The notes under the pieces are model-generated. The model searched no databases and was not told the origin of the DNA. It was given only the letters and a program-made list of their open reading frames with translations. From Siphonobacter sp. SORGH_AS_0500 (GTDB lineage Bacteria; Bacteroidota; Bacteroidia; Cytophagales; Spirosomataceae), in contig NZ_NHPP01000003.1 in assembly GCF_002838835.1 (NCBI RefSeq), forward strand, positions 124,001 through 188,000: 64,000 nt of DNA, written 5' to 3'. The translations under genes and the position numbers were made by a program. Positions within the stretch are counted from its first letter, which is position 1. Each line of letters begins with the position of its first letter. This document shows, piece by piece, positions 44,725 to 54,123 of the stretch.

Positions 44725-44822
44725 GGCTTTAATTTTATAAGTAGGTATAACTACATTTAAAAAGATGAATAAGTGAAGAACATTACTCTAGGTTTTGATA
44801 ATGCCCTTCACTTAAAGTATGA

Positions 44823-45842
44823 CTATGCTGCCCGACGACCGGGTAATGAAATTAAATGCATGTCTAATTCCGGTTTAATTCGTTCGGTAAACCGCCGTTG
44901 TACAAAACCATTTTTTAAATAATCGGGTAGTGTGCCCAGAAACTCGCGGTAGGCCGTTACACCCATGGCTTTTACTACATAAGCTTCGTGGATGGCGTTG
45001 ATATGATCCACGATATCCAGTAAAGACACGTGAAAAAGTTTGAAATCAACATCCACATTGACGAAGCGTTCAATCTCCCGGTTAGTTGACGAAATCCGCA
45101 GGCGGGAGAACAAATCCAGGAAGGTGGTTAAACCTACCCGTTCCGATAACTCCTGCCAGTGTTGGGCACTGAATTTCTCCAGAATTTTACCCGTCCGTTC
45201 GCTTCGCAAGGCCAGTGCCGGGTTACTCTGTAATTTCTGACGCAGCGACCGTAATTGTAGGGTACGCGTAGTCCGTAAAAACTGTCCGATCTGAGCCTGA
45301 GCCTCAAAAGGACTATCGGCCAATACCAGACCGGGATTCCGTTGGCCTTTCGGTAAACGATGAACGTGGTAATGATCCAGCGGGCCGTCGGCGTAAAAAC
45401 TTAGGTAACGAGGGTAATACGAATTAGCAACCAGCCGGCTGGTACGACGGCGAATGTTTGCTTCGTCGCTCGTTAATACGCCCTGAGTGGCCAGGAATGC
45501 TCGCAGACCGTACCAGACACAGTAATAAGCCTGTGGGAAGGTCCAGTGTAAGGCATTGGATAAAAAGGAATCGTCACCCATCGTTGCGGTATTTCGCAGG
45601 GCGTATTCCGTATTCCACGCGTTGATTAACATTCGTTTGGTTACTTCAAGCGTAGTATCATTCATACGGGGAGAGAAGTTACGGAAACGCTCCAGATCGG
45701 AGAGTTTTCCGGCGGCTTCGGTTTCCCGAATGTGGTAATGAATTCCAAAAAAATGGTTCAGAAAAACGCGGGCTGCGATGGATTGCCGCCACTGTTCGTC
45801 GTCTTCCTGAAGGATCGATAACTGTTGCTGATTTTCTTGCAT
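44823..45842 (-). CDS. Hypothetical protein with HEPN-like helical segment
   Basis: 339 aa, soluble, mostly helical. Residues about 85-120 (LSNALHWTFPQAYYCVWYGLRAFLATQG) resemble the helix of HEPN-type proteins that carries an AYYxxxxxxRAxL pattern, but the RNase RxxxxH motif is not evident. The middle is basic (LRTTRTLQLRSLRQKL). No assigned family. It may be an abortive-infection-like or RNA-associated factor; that is inference from one helix. AT-rich flanks and neighbours suggest acquired DNA. Confidence 0.6.
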   Translation of the reverse strand: MQENQQQLSILQEDDEQWRQSIAARVFLNHFFGIHYHIRETEAAGKLSDLERFRNFSPRMNDTTLEVTKRMLINAWNTEYALRNTATMGDDSFLSNALHWTFPQAYYCVWYGLRAFLATQGVLTSDEANIRRRTSRLVANSYYPRYLSFYADGPLDHYHVHRLPKGQRNPGLVLADSPFEAQAQIGQFLRTTRTLQLRSLRQKLQSNPALALRSERTGKILEKFSAQHWQELSERVGLTTFLDLFSRLRISSTNREIERFVNVDVDFKLFHVSLLDIVDHINAIHEAYVVKAMGVTAYREFLGTLPDYLKNGFVQRRFTERIKPELDMHLISLPGRRAA

Positions 45843-46039
45843 TTTTTCAAGTAGGCTTATGGATTAATATAACCAAATCTGCCTGCTTCATGTTCCCTGA
45901 TAATGAATATTTTTTATCTATATAAGTGATTGTTTGTCAGTATTTTAATGAGTAGATTTTGAAAATTATTGGATTGTAAATCCTGCTCTTGAATAATAGT
46001 ACTTATTAAAGAAACAAACCTGGTAAATGAGGGCTGGCT

Positions 46040-47353
46040 TTATTCTGAAAAAGGCTGAATCCAGCCTTTCCTTCCGTCGGATAATCGAATGAATTCATAG
46101 GAAGAAGCGATCCCCAACAGATCTACTGAAGTGCCTGATTTTAGCGTGTCTTCGGTGGTGGCGTCCCAGCTGGTTCGAAAGAACACATCTGTCGAAAGTT
46201 TCCGGCGATTCAGCCGTTTTTCGGGTAACTGCATACTTGTGGCCAGAACATAGCCACGAATGCCATCGGGCGTACTTACACGGTAGTAACCTTTAGTCGA
46301 AGCCTCTACCCAGACAATTGTATGTTTAGGAAGCCGTTGCCGGGTTACTTTTGAAGGAGGCAGGCTGCTAAAGAGTGGGGTCGCTTCCCGAGTCCGTAGC
46401 GTATCTCCCAACCGCCGGGTTACGGTGGCAGCGGGTAACTGTGAAGGTTCCACAAAAGCCAGCGGGTTAATGGGCCCTGAGCCGCGACGGTAAATGCCAA
46501 AGTGAAGGTGCGGGGCGGTGGTGATCGCATTACCAGTATTCCCTACGGTTCCAAGGGTATCTCCGGCTTGTACCCGTTGGCCTGACTGCACTAGGGGCTG
46601 GTCCAGGTGAGCGTAATAAAGCGAAAGATTCAATCGGTCAGCGGATAGATTAACTACATTTCCTCCCAGATTATTAACGCCAACGTTTGTAATTGTTCCG
46701 GGGACGGAGGCAATCAGAGGGGTGCCTCGGGGAGCGATGACGTCAATACCTTCGTGCGAACGGGCTCCGCCGTCACGGGCCGCTCCCCAGAAACTAATGA
46801 TATGCTGAGTCGATTTTCCGGCCACTGGAAATTTGAGAATAGGCTGCGTACTCAGGCGAAGCGAAAAATCTTTTTTGGGCTGATCGACAGGAATTTGTAC
46901 GCGTAAAACCAGTGGAAGATCTTCGGTGGTTTCGTAGGTAATAACCTCATTTTTAGGCTTGGCATAGGCTAGTCGCTGAGGCTTACCATTGGTCTGGAGC
47001 CGAAATAAATCCAGGAAATACAGACTATCAGAATGAAACAACTGAGCTTCCAGCCGCCGACCAGCAGGTAAGGTAAACTGGTAACTAAAAGCCCGTTGGC
47101 CCCCGGCTGGAAAAATGCCGTCTTCACGAAAGGGAAGGGAGATGATTAACGAATCAGCGAGAGCCGCCTCGCCCGCCAGCATCCAGGTTTGAACCGCATC
47201 GGTTTCCAGTATTTTCTGCTTACGCAAACTTCGAATGTATTCGTCCCGGGGAGATTGCTCTCCCAGTAATGCCTGAATACCCGGGCCGGTTTTACAGCTA
47301 TGGAGCCCAATCAGTAAGGCAAGGAGGCATACATTATAAACAAATCTTTTCAT
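46040..47353 (-). CDS. M23 (LytM-like) peptidase lipoprotein with SH3-like C-terminus
   Basis: A putative peptidoglycan endopeptidase or activator, 437 aa. The lipobox LLIGLHSC puts the lipidated Cys at 20. The M23 domain spans about 180-300 with HEGIDVIAPRGTP (HxGxD), SLYYAHLDQ and HLHFGIY; all zinc ligands are intact. The C-terminus carries two SH3-like stretches (ASTKGYYRVSTPDGIRGYVL; FIRLSDGRKGWIQ), often used for cell-wall binding. Divergent from the pectinase gene, with no operon partner. Confidence 0.92.
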   Translation of the reverse strand: MKRFVYNVCLLALLIGLHSCKTGPGIQALLGEQSPRDEYIRSLRKQKILETDAVQTWMLAGEAALADSLIISLPFREDGIFPAGGQRAFSYQFTLPAGRRLEAQLFHSDSLYFLDLFRLQTNGKPQRLAYAKPKNEVITYETTEDLPLVLRVQIPVDQPKKDFSLRLSTQPILKFPVAGKSTQHIISFWGAARDGGARSHEGIDVIAPRGTPLIASVPGTITNVGVNNLGGNVVNLSADRLNLSLYYAHLDQPLVQSGQRVQAGDTLGTVGNTGNAITTAPHLHFGIYRRGSGPINPLAFVEPSQLPAATVTRRLGDTLRTREATPLFSSLPPSKVTRQRLPKHTIVWVEASTKGYYRVSTPDGIRGYVLATSMQLPEKRLNRRKLSTDVFFRTSWDATTEDTLKSGTSVDLLGIASSYEFIRLSDGRKGWIQPFSE

Positions 47354-47499
47354 GGCTAATGGAATGGTTATCAGGGTGATAAACCCAGAAAAGTGAATGC
47401 CAGTAACATTGGCTGGGGTGAAATATCTACGGAATCAGTTGGTTGATTGAAAGGGAAAGAGGGCCGGAAATCGTCTTGAGTAAGAACCTAAGAATGCCC

Positions 47500-49795
47500 A
47501 TGAGAAAACTACTGATTCTAATTCTATTACTGGCAACCCTGGCTTTTCAACTGAAAGAGAGTCCGACGCAGGTATTCCTCATCGGTGATTCTACCGTGTC
47601 CAATAAACCCAATCCCGCCGATCCCGAACGCGGTTGGGGACAAGTGTTACCTGAATTTCTGGACGAAAAGGTAAGCGTTCAGAATCATGCGGTTAACGGT
47701 CGTAGTACAAAAAGTTTTATTAACGAAGGCCGTTGGAAAAAGGTCGTAGAAGGCTTGCATAAGGGCGACTGGGTACTGATTCAGTTTGGGCATAATGACG
47801 AAAAAAGCCAGGATACTTCGCGTTACGCAGCCCCGCAGAGTACTTATCGTGACAATTTAAAACGTTTCATCAAAGAAGCTCGGGCAAAGGGAGCAAACCC
47901 CGTACTGATTACGCCAGTGATGCGTCGAAAGTTTAATGAAAAAGGCCAGTTTGAAGATACGCACGGGGATTATCCCGCAGCGGTTAAAGCCGTAGCGGCT
48001 GAGCAGAGAGTCCCCCTGATTGATTTACATGCCAAGAGTCGCCAGGTTATCGAGAAAATGGGGGTTGAGGAATCGAAAAAGCTGTTTTTATGGTATACGA
48101 AAGGGTATTACGCCACCCGCCGGGAGGGCGTAAAAGACGACACCCACTTCTCGGAATACGGTGCCCGCACGATGGCAGCCCTGATTGCAGGTGGTATCCT
48201 AGAAGAGAAGTTAGACTTAGCCAATCATCTGAAAAAGAGTTCGTTTGCAGAGAAACTAGCGTACGAATTACCGATCATTTATCAACCCATTTTTCGGAAA
48301 GATACCTTCAATATTATTATATACGGAGCAAAAGCTGACGGGCAAACGCTGAATTCAGAGGCGATTAATCGGGCGATCAAGGCCTGTAGCGAAGCGGGTG
48401 GCGGAACGGTCGTGATTCCTTCCGGCCTTTGGCTGACGGGTCCGGTTATCTTGCAGAGCGATGTGAATCTGCACCTTGATCGTGGGGCTGTGTTGCAATT
48501 CAGCGAAAACAAGGATCATTATCCACTCATCAAAACGACCTGGGAAGGACTCGATGCCATTCGTTGTCAGGCTCCGCTGTATGGGAAAGATGTGCACGAC
48601 ATTGCCATTACCGGCGAGGGTTACATCGATGGAGCGGGCGATGTCTGGCGAGCCGTGAAGAAAAGTAAGCAAACAGCTCCGGCCTGGGATAAACGGGAGG
48701 CTTCAGGTGGGGTAGTCGATGGCGACATCTGGTATCCTTCCGAGCAGTTTTTAAAGGGAGCAAAATCGAAGGTTGCGGTTAGTATTGCCAACGGATTTGA
48801 CATGAGAAAGTCAGCCGAAATCAGGGATTTCCTACGTCCCAACCTGCTGAGTCTAACCAACTGCCGGAATATTTTGTTGGAAGGAGTTACCATTCAGAAT
48901 TCCCCCGCCTGGTGTTTGCATCCACTGCTCTGTCAGGATATTAGTCTGATTAACCTCAAGGTTCGTAACCCCTGGTACGCTCAGAATGGCGATGGTATTG
49001 ACCTGGAATCCTGCAAAAATGCTTTGATTGATGGCTGTACGTTTGATGTCGGAGATGACGGCATTTGCATCAAATCTGGTCGTGATGCCGAAGGTCGCAA
49101 GCGGGGAGTACCCACGGAACATGTGATTGTAAAAAATAGTACGGTTTTTCATGCTCATGGGGGCTTTGTGGTAGGTAGCGAAATGTCGGGAGGGGCCCGG
49201 AATCTGTACGTGTCTAACTGTAACTTCTTAGGAACGGACGTGGGGCTACGTTTAAACGGCCCGCGGTCGGGGAGGTATCGTGGAAGACGTCTATGTAGCG
49301 GGTATTCAGATGACGAACATTCCCGGTGAAGCTATTCTTTTTGACACGTATTACCTGGCGAAAGATCCGGTATTATTAACGGGTGAAAAGGCTGATCCAC
49401 TGGCTATTCAACCTGAACCTTTGAACGAAGGAACGCCCCAATTTCGCAGATTTTATGTTCGAGATGTAGTCTGTAAAGGAGCCGAAACGGGCATTTTAAT
49501 TCGCGGATTACCCGAAATGAATATTCAGGATATTTACATTGAAAACTCCGTAATTGAAAGTAATAGAGGGTTAGTCTGTATTGAAGGACAACGCATTACC
49601 CTGAAAAACGTGCAGCTATTAACGAAACAAACGCCCGTTTTGTACGTGCAAAATAGTCAGCATATTACCTTCGATAAAATGGGTTATAAACCTTCATCGG
49701 ATCTGTTGTTAAAAGTTTCCGGGGAGCGTTCAAAAGACGTTGAGTTATTACATACCGATACTTCAAAAGCCAAAAAAGTAAGAGAAGGCAAGTAA
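47500..49795 (+). pseudogene. CE12 acetylesterase-GH28 polygalacturonase fusion, frameshifted
   Basis: A multidomain pectin enzyme. A signal peptide (start at the ATG at 47500) leads to an SGNH rhamnogalacturonan acetylesterase (GDSTVSNKP with Ser31; FGHNDE; DDTHFSEYG, about 25-240). A GH28 beta-helix follows (NGDGIDLESC, VGDDGICIKSG, HGGFVVGSEMSGG). After GTDVGLRL the frame is lost at 49254-49256. The downstream frame resumes ARGRGGIVEDVYV and runs to 49795, completing the GH28 domain. Two missing A in an A-run (or one extra base) would explain the break. The frame needed is +1/-2, so a -1 ribosomal shift would not repair it. KdgF and GH43 genes follow. Confidence 0.88.
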
Positions 49796-49921
49796 TACCC
49801 TTGGATAAGAAAATTCTGAATAAGAGACGCGATCAATCGCTTCTCCTTTTGTATGGAACGGTTTATTACGCATTAAATCAGCCACTATAATTACAGCAAC
49901 TAACCTCTATCTAAGAAAATT

Positions 49922-50269
49922 ATGGCACTCAATCCGAAAGAATTACGCTTTGTAAAAGCGAATGGGATTCCCTGGGAAACCGTAGGCGATGGACTCAGAC
50001 GCAAGGTATTCACCTACGATGCAAACCTGATGATGACCATGGTAGCCTTTGAAATGGGAGCTGTGGGAAGCATGCACCAGCATCCCCATACGCAGGTGAG
50101 CTATGTAGAAAGCGGGGTGTTTGAAATTACCATTGGTGAAGAAGTAAAGGTCTTGCATAAGGGTGACGCCTATTACATTCCACCGAATATTCTGCACGGA
50201 GCAGTCTGTCGGGAACCGGGTGTTCTAGTGGATGTTTTTACGCCCATGCGGGAAGATTTTATTGAATGA
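49922..50269 (+). CDS. kdgF: Cupin protein, KdgF-like
   Basis: KdgF opens 4,5-unsaturated uronate sugars released from pectin or alginate, giving linear keturonates. 115 aa, single cupin: HQHPHTQVSYVESGVFEITIG near residues 51-71, GDAYYIPPNILHG near 83-95, and the C-terminal LVDVFTPMREDFIE typical of KdgF. It sits between a polygalacturonase-type gene and a GH43 gene. The family's metal ligands (His, His, Gln, His) appear present. Confidence 0.85.
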   Translation: MALNPKELRFVKANGIPWETVGDGLRRKVFTYDANLMMTMVAFEMGAVGSMHQHPHTQVSYVESGVFEITIGEEVKVLHKGDAYYIPPNILHGAVCREPGVLVDVFTPMREDFIE

Positions 50270-50294
50270 AAAGGTAACCTAACCAGTTACCTTT
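50270..50294 (+). terminator. kdgF terminator
   Basis: AAAGGTAAC...GTTACCTTT stem running into T residues, directly at the end of the kdgF gene. Confidence 0.8.
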
Positions 50295-50370
50295 TTTATT
50301 ATGCAGCCATAAGTTCATACGTTAGAATAATCATCTATTTTCGATAAAAATCGCTTCTAAACCATTTGCA

Positions 50371-51438
50371 ATGAGATCTATTTTAATTCATTACGGCGTC
50401 TACTCGCTGGCTTTGAATATGATGGCTTGTCAAACCCACCCCAAAGCCAGTGAGGCAAGTCAGGATTCAACGAAAGCTTTACCCAAACCTCTGATCACTG
50501 AGCTTTATACGGCTGATCCTTCGGCTCATGTTTTTGAGGGAAAAATTTACATTTATCCTTCGCATGACATTGAAACCGGAGCAAAACAGGATGAAGACGG
50601 AGGGCATTTTGGAATGAAAGATTACCACGTGTTTTCGCTGGATAGTGTAGGAGGAAAAGTAACCGATCACGGCGTGGCTCTGGATATTAAAGACATTCCC
50701 TGGGCGGGGCGGCAACTTTGGGCTCCCGACGCGGCTTTTGTCAACGGAACGTATTACCTCTATTTCCCGGTAAAAGACAAGCAGGATGTATTTCGAATGG
50801 GCGTAGCTACAAGTCCTTCGCCCAGTGGTCCCTTCAAGCCCGAGGCTAAGCCGATGGAGGGAACGTATAGTATTGATCCTGCTGTTTTTACGGATGATGA
50901 CGGCCAGGCTTACCTGTATTGGGGCGGCATCTCGGGAGGGCAGTTGCAACGCTGGCGAACGGGAACATATGATGCAAAAGGCACCGAACCTGGAAAGGAT
51001 GAAGCGGCGTTGAGTCCGAAAGTGGGTCGGTTAACGAAAGACTTTTTGAAGCTGGACGAGAAAGGGCGGGACGCTCAGATTGTGGATGATGCGGGTAACC
51101 CTTTGAAAGCAGGAGACCACGACCGTCGTTTCTTCGAAGGGGTCTGGATGCACAAATACAAGGGGCAGTATTACCTGAGTTATTCCACGGGCGATACGCA
51201 CTTTCTGGCCTATGCCGTAGGTTCTTCGCCCTATGGTCCGTTTACGTATAAAGGCACGTTTATGAACCCCGTAAAAGGCTGGACTACGCATCATTCCATT
51301 GTTGAATTTAAAGGCAAGTGGTACCTTTTTTACCACGACTCAGAGTTATCGGGTAAAACGCATCTGCGAAACATTAAAGTCCGGGAAATCAAACACACCG
51401 CTGATGGAGGGCTCGAAATGATTGAGCCTTATCAGTAA
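50371..51438 (+). CDS. GH43 family glycoside hydrolase lipoprotein
   Basis: A putative arabinofuranosidase or xylosidase acting on pectin side chains at the cell surface or periplasm. 355 aa. The lipobox LNMMAC places the lipidated Cys at 20. The five-bladed propeller has the catalytic base in TADPSAHVFEGKIYIYPSHD (Asp49), the pKa-modulating Asp in SIDPAVFTDDDGQAYLYWGG, and the acid Glu in FFEGVWMHKYKGQYYLSYS. It is the third gene of the pectin-related group. Linkage specificity cannot be read. Confidence 0.9.
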   Translation: MRSILIHYGVYSLALNMMACQTHPKASEASQDSTKALPKPLITELYTADPSAHVFEGKIYIYPSHDIETGAKQDEDGGHFGMKDYHVFSLDSVGGKVTDHGVALDIKDIPWAGRQLWAPDAAFVNGTYYLYFPVKDKQDVFRMGVATSPSPSGPFKPEAKPMEGTYSIDPAVFTDDDGQAYLYWGGISGGQLQRWRTGTYDAKGTEPGKDEAALSPKVGRLTKDFLKLDEKGRDAQIVDDAGNPLKAGDHDRRFFEGVWMHKYKGQYYLSYSTGDTHFLAYAVGSSPYGPFTYKGTFMNPVKGWTTHHSIVEFKGKWYLFYHDSELSGKTHLRNIKVREIKHTADGGLEMIEPYQ

Positions 51439-51441
51439 ACA

Positions 51442-51477
51442 GAAAAGGGTTACGAATCTGTTTTCGTAACCCTTTTC
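51442..51477. terminator. Terminator between GH43 and the TlpA-like gene
   Basis: GAAAAGGGTTACGAA...TTTCGTAACCCTTTTC stem just after the GH43 stop. It could also serve the convergent thioredoxin gene. Confidence 0.75.
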
Positions 51478-51497
51478 GTAAAGATCCTGTATTTCGA

Positions 51498-52054
51498 TTA
51501 TTTAGGTAATAAAGCCGTTACCTGCTCTACGAATTCGTCGCTGTTATAATTAGCCATCCCTTCGTTTCTGTAAACGATTTTACCTTCGGAGTCAATCAGA
51601 AAAGTAACCGGAATAGCCTGCGTTTCAAACTGCTTGGGTAAGTTACCCGTTGGAGCATAAACCGGGAAGGTAAAGCCTTCTTTTTCATGAAATCGCGGGC
51701 AGCCTGGATGTCTTCGTCTACGGTTAGCATCACGAATTCAACGGGTTTCCCCTGCATTTTCTTATAGAGCTTTTCAATGTCTGGTAACTCCGCCCGGCAG
51801 GGAGGACACCACGTAGCCCATACGTTCATGAAAACTACTTTCCCTTTCAGATTACTCAGGTTAGTGGTTTTACCGTCCAGCGTTTGCAGGGGGAAATCGC
51901 CCGCTTCGGCGGTAGTTTTTACGGAATCAGCAGAAGCAGTTGTTTCGGCAGTATCGGTTTTTGACTTACTCTGGCAACTGGTTTGAACATACGAAAGTCC
52001 CGTGAGGCACAGGATGGTAAGGATTACGGATGCCGTACGTTTCCCGAATTTCAT
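51498..52054 (-). pseudogene. TlpA-like thioredoxin lipoprotein, frameshifted
   Basis: A membrane-anchored thiol-disulfide oxidoreductase. The N-terminus has a signal with lipobox-like VQTSC. The thioredoxin domain has VVFMNVWATWCPPCRAELPDIEKLYKKM (active-site CPPC). After DFMKK, the frame is lost at an A5 run on the coding strand (51681-51685) and the read-through ends at 51596. One extra A restores GFTFPVYAPTGNLPKQFETQ, AIPVTFLIDSEGKIVYRNEG and a natural stop at 51498. The restored cis-Pro (AIPVTF) and C-terminal helix make this a clear single-base break rather than a short protein. Confidence 0.85.
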
Positions 52055-52155
52055 GAAGTGTTGTTTTATTTATACCAGGTTTTTAGCGAAACATCTTTTG
52101 AATGTTCCTGAGCATAGCTCAATAATGCTGCAATATAAGGGATGTTTTTAACTCC

Positions 52156-53421
52156 TTATTCATGATCAGACACGGAGTTTACCAGCTCACTTTTAGGTTT
52201 TTGGGTTAACTTACCCACCGTAAGCCCCTGAACAATAAGCGAGAATACGACAACGAAGTAGGTAATGGCCTGAAATAAATCGCTATTGAGGTGTTCGTCA
52301 ATGGAAAGGGCCAGAGCCACGGATACCCCGCCTCGAAGTCCTCCCCAGAGCAGAATAATCATAGACTGACGATCCAGTTTTTCACGGAAAGGAATAATCG
52401 CCGAAGGCACCGCGATGGAAATCAGTCGGCCCAGTAATACAACAACAATACTAATCAGCCCAATTTCCCAGTATTTACCCAGATCGGGGATCAACAAGAG
52501 TTCAAAACCAATGAGCAGGAACAGACAAGCGTTCATGATTTCATCAATCAGCTCCCAGAATTTTTCCAGATAATCCTGGGTAACTTCCGACATGGCCTGC
52601 GTTTTTCCGTAGTTACCTACCACCAGGCCAGCGGCTACCATCACTAGCGGACCCGAGATGTGCATGGCTTGAGCCAGGAGGTAACCTCCCATCACAATAG
52701 CCAGCGTAATCATGACGGAAACTTTGTAGTCGTCGATTCTTTTGATGGCTTTAGAACCGATAAAGCCCAGCACCAGGCCTACGGCCAAACCACCTATCGC
52801 TTCTTTCACTAATAATAAGGAAATCGTACTTAAAGAAAAGTTGGTTTCGCCTTCCCGGGCCATTTCCAGCAGCGTCAGGAAAACGACTACAGCTACGCCA
52901 TCATTAAATAAAGATTCGCCCGCAATTTTGGTTTCCAGTGATTTAGGAACGTCGGCTGCTTTCAGGATACCCAGCACGGCAATGGGATCAGTGGGAGAAA
53001 TCAAAGCTCCAAACACCAGGCATTGTACAAAGGGAATGCCCATATTCAACCAATTGAGGGCCAGGTACATAAGTCCGCCCACCAGTAAGGTAGAGAGGAC
53101 AACGCTAATCGTGGAGAAGACAATGACGTATCGTTTTTCTTCCCGTAAATCATTAATGTGAATATGGATGGCTCCGGCGAAGAGCAGGAAGTTTAGCATT
53201 GCTCCCATGAGGATTTCCTCAAGGTTGGCACCTTTAATAAAGCGGGCAGCATTATCGAATAAATGCGGCCAAAAACGGCCCACGCTTACCAGAAACAGCG
53301 ATGAAACCAGAGCCATAACCATGATCCCAATCGTAGCGGGGAGTTTGAGATACCTTAAGTTGAGATAGGCAAATATGGCAGAGACAACGATAAGTACAGA
53401 GAAGGTGTAATAGAGTTCCAT
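52156..53421 (-). CDS. CPA1-type Na+/H+ antiporter
   Basis: An inner-membrane cation/proton antiporter of 421 aa with about twelve hydrophobic helices. Signatures are VFGALISPTDPIAVLGILKAADVP near residue 135 and KIAGESLFNDGVAVVVFLTLLEMA near 163 (ND ion-binding pair). IILLWGGLRGGVSVALALSI near 355 completes it. The short C-terminal tail lacks the regulatory domain of long NhaP proteins. Monocistronic. Confidence 0.93.
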   Translation of the reverse strand: MELYYTFSVLIVVSAIFAYLNLRYLKLPATIGIMVMALVSSLFLVSVGRFWPHLFDNAARFIKGANLEEILMGAMLNFLLFAGAIHIHINDLREEKRYVIVFSTISVVLSTLLVGGLMYLALNWLNMGIPFVQCLVFGALISPTDPIAVLGILKAADVPKSLETKIAGESLFNDGVAVVVFLTLLEMAREGETNFSLSTISLLLVKEAIGGLAVGLVLGFIGSKAIKRIDDYKVSVMITLAIVMGGYLLAQAMHISGPLVMVAAGLVVGNYGKTQAMSEVTQDYLEKFWELIDEIMNACLFLLIGFELLLIPDLGKYWEIGLISIVVVLLGRLISIAVPSAIIPFREKLDRQSMIILLWGGLRGGVSVALALSIDEHLNSDLFQAITYFVVVFSLIVQGLTVGKLTQKPKSELVNSVSDHE

Positions 53422-54123
53422 AGGGTGATGAGTTGATACACAGCTTACTAAAAAACAACGCCTGGGTAGTAGAGTTGTTTTAAAGTCGGTTTAAGTTTTG
53501 CGGAATTTCCTATTAGAAAATTTTAATGTGCTGCTTTGTTCTTTCGGATTTGCAATTCCAAATCGTCAATCAGTTCCCCGGGTTGTCACCCGGGGCCACT
53601 CGTAATCAAATCCCGCTGGGGTTATGAGGTAAGTTGAATAGGGTCTGCTCTCTGCTCATCCGCCCTGGTTGGTGTCCTCACCAACCAGTATGCTTTTAGT
53701 AATAGCTGGAGATGACATCAGCTAAGGCGGGAGGATTTGTAATTTCAAATCATCAACCAGTTCCCCGGGTTGTCCCCGGGGCTATTCATAATTAAACCCC
53801 GCTGGAGTTACGAGGTAGGTTGAACAGAGGCTGCTCTTTCGGATTTGTAATCCGAAAGCCATCTGTCAGGGATTTGTAATCCCAAATTTTAATGGAACAG
53901 CTATGCCTTCGTTAACCCAAGGCTATCTACATTAAATCTCGCTAGATTACTAAGCCAGAATCACTTCTTATGGCCGATTAATAAAAAATTCGTATTCAAA
54001 CGAAGATATTCCTGCTTAGTCTGTAATAGAATGGGCTTTTTACTGTCGCGTTTTTAACGGTTTCCTGTATCTTTGCCCCCCGAATTACGTTTTCTAAACA
54101 TTCGATTTTTCGAAAGACCTTTT
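53422..54123. repeat. Intergenic region with minus-oriented composite repeats
   Basis: 53577-53630 and 53761-53815 each carry CCCCGGG...CCCGGGG followed by AACCCCAGC/GGGG-type dyads in reverse orientation to those at 1-360. An arm pair GGTTGGTG...CACCAACC lies near 53668-53690. GGATTTGTAATCC-type short palindromes occur near 53850-53885. 54068 onward is the glyS promoter and leader. No gene is supported. Confidence 0.7.
54068..54075 (+). promoter_or_regulatory. glyS promoter -7 box
   Basis: TATCTTTG fits TAnnTTTG and lies 48 bases before the chosen glyS ATG. A frame open from 54073 overlaps this box, which argues for the later start. Confidence 0.55.

Noticed and set aside
49251..49257. T-TTA-AAC heptamer at the GH28 frame break, identical to a classical -1 ribosomal frameshift site
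   Set aside because: A -1 shift here leads into a frame that does not continue the GH28 domain. The correct continuation needs +1 or -2, so programmed -1 frameshifting does not explain the break.
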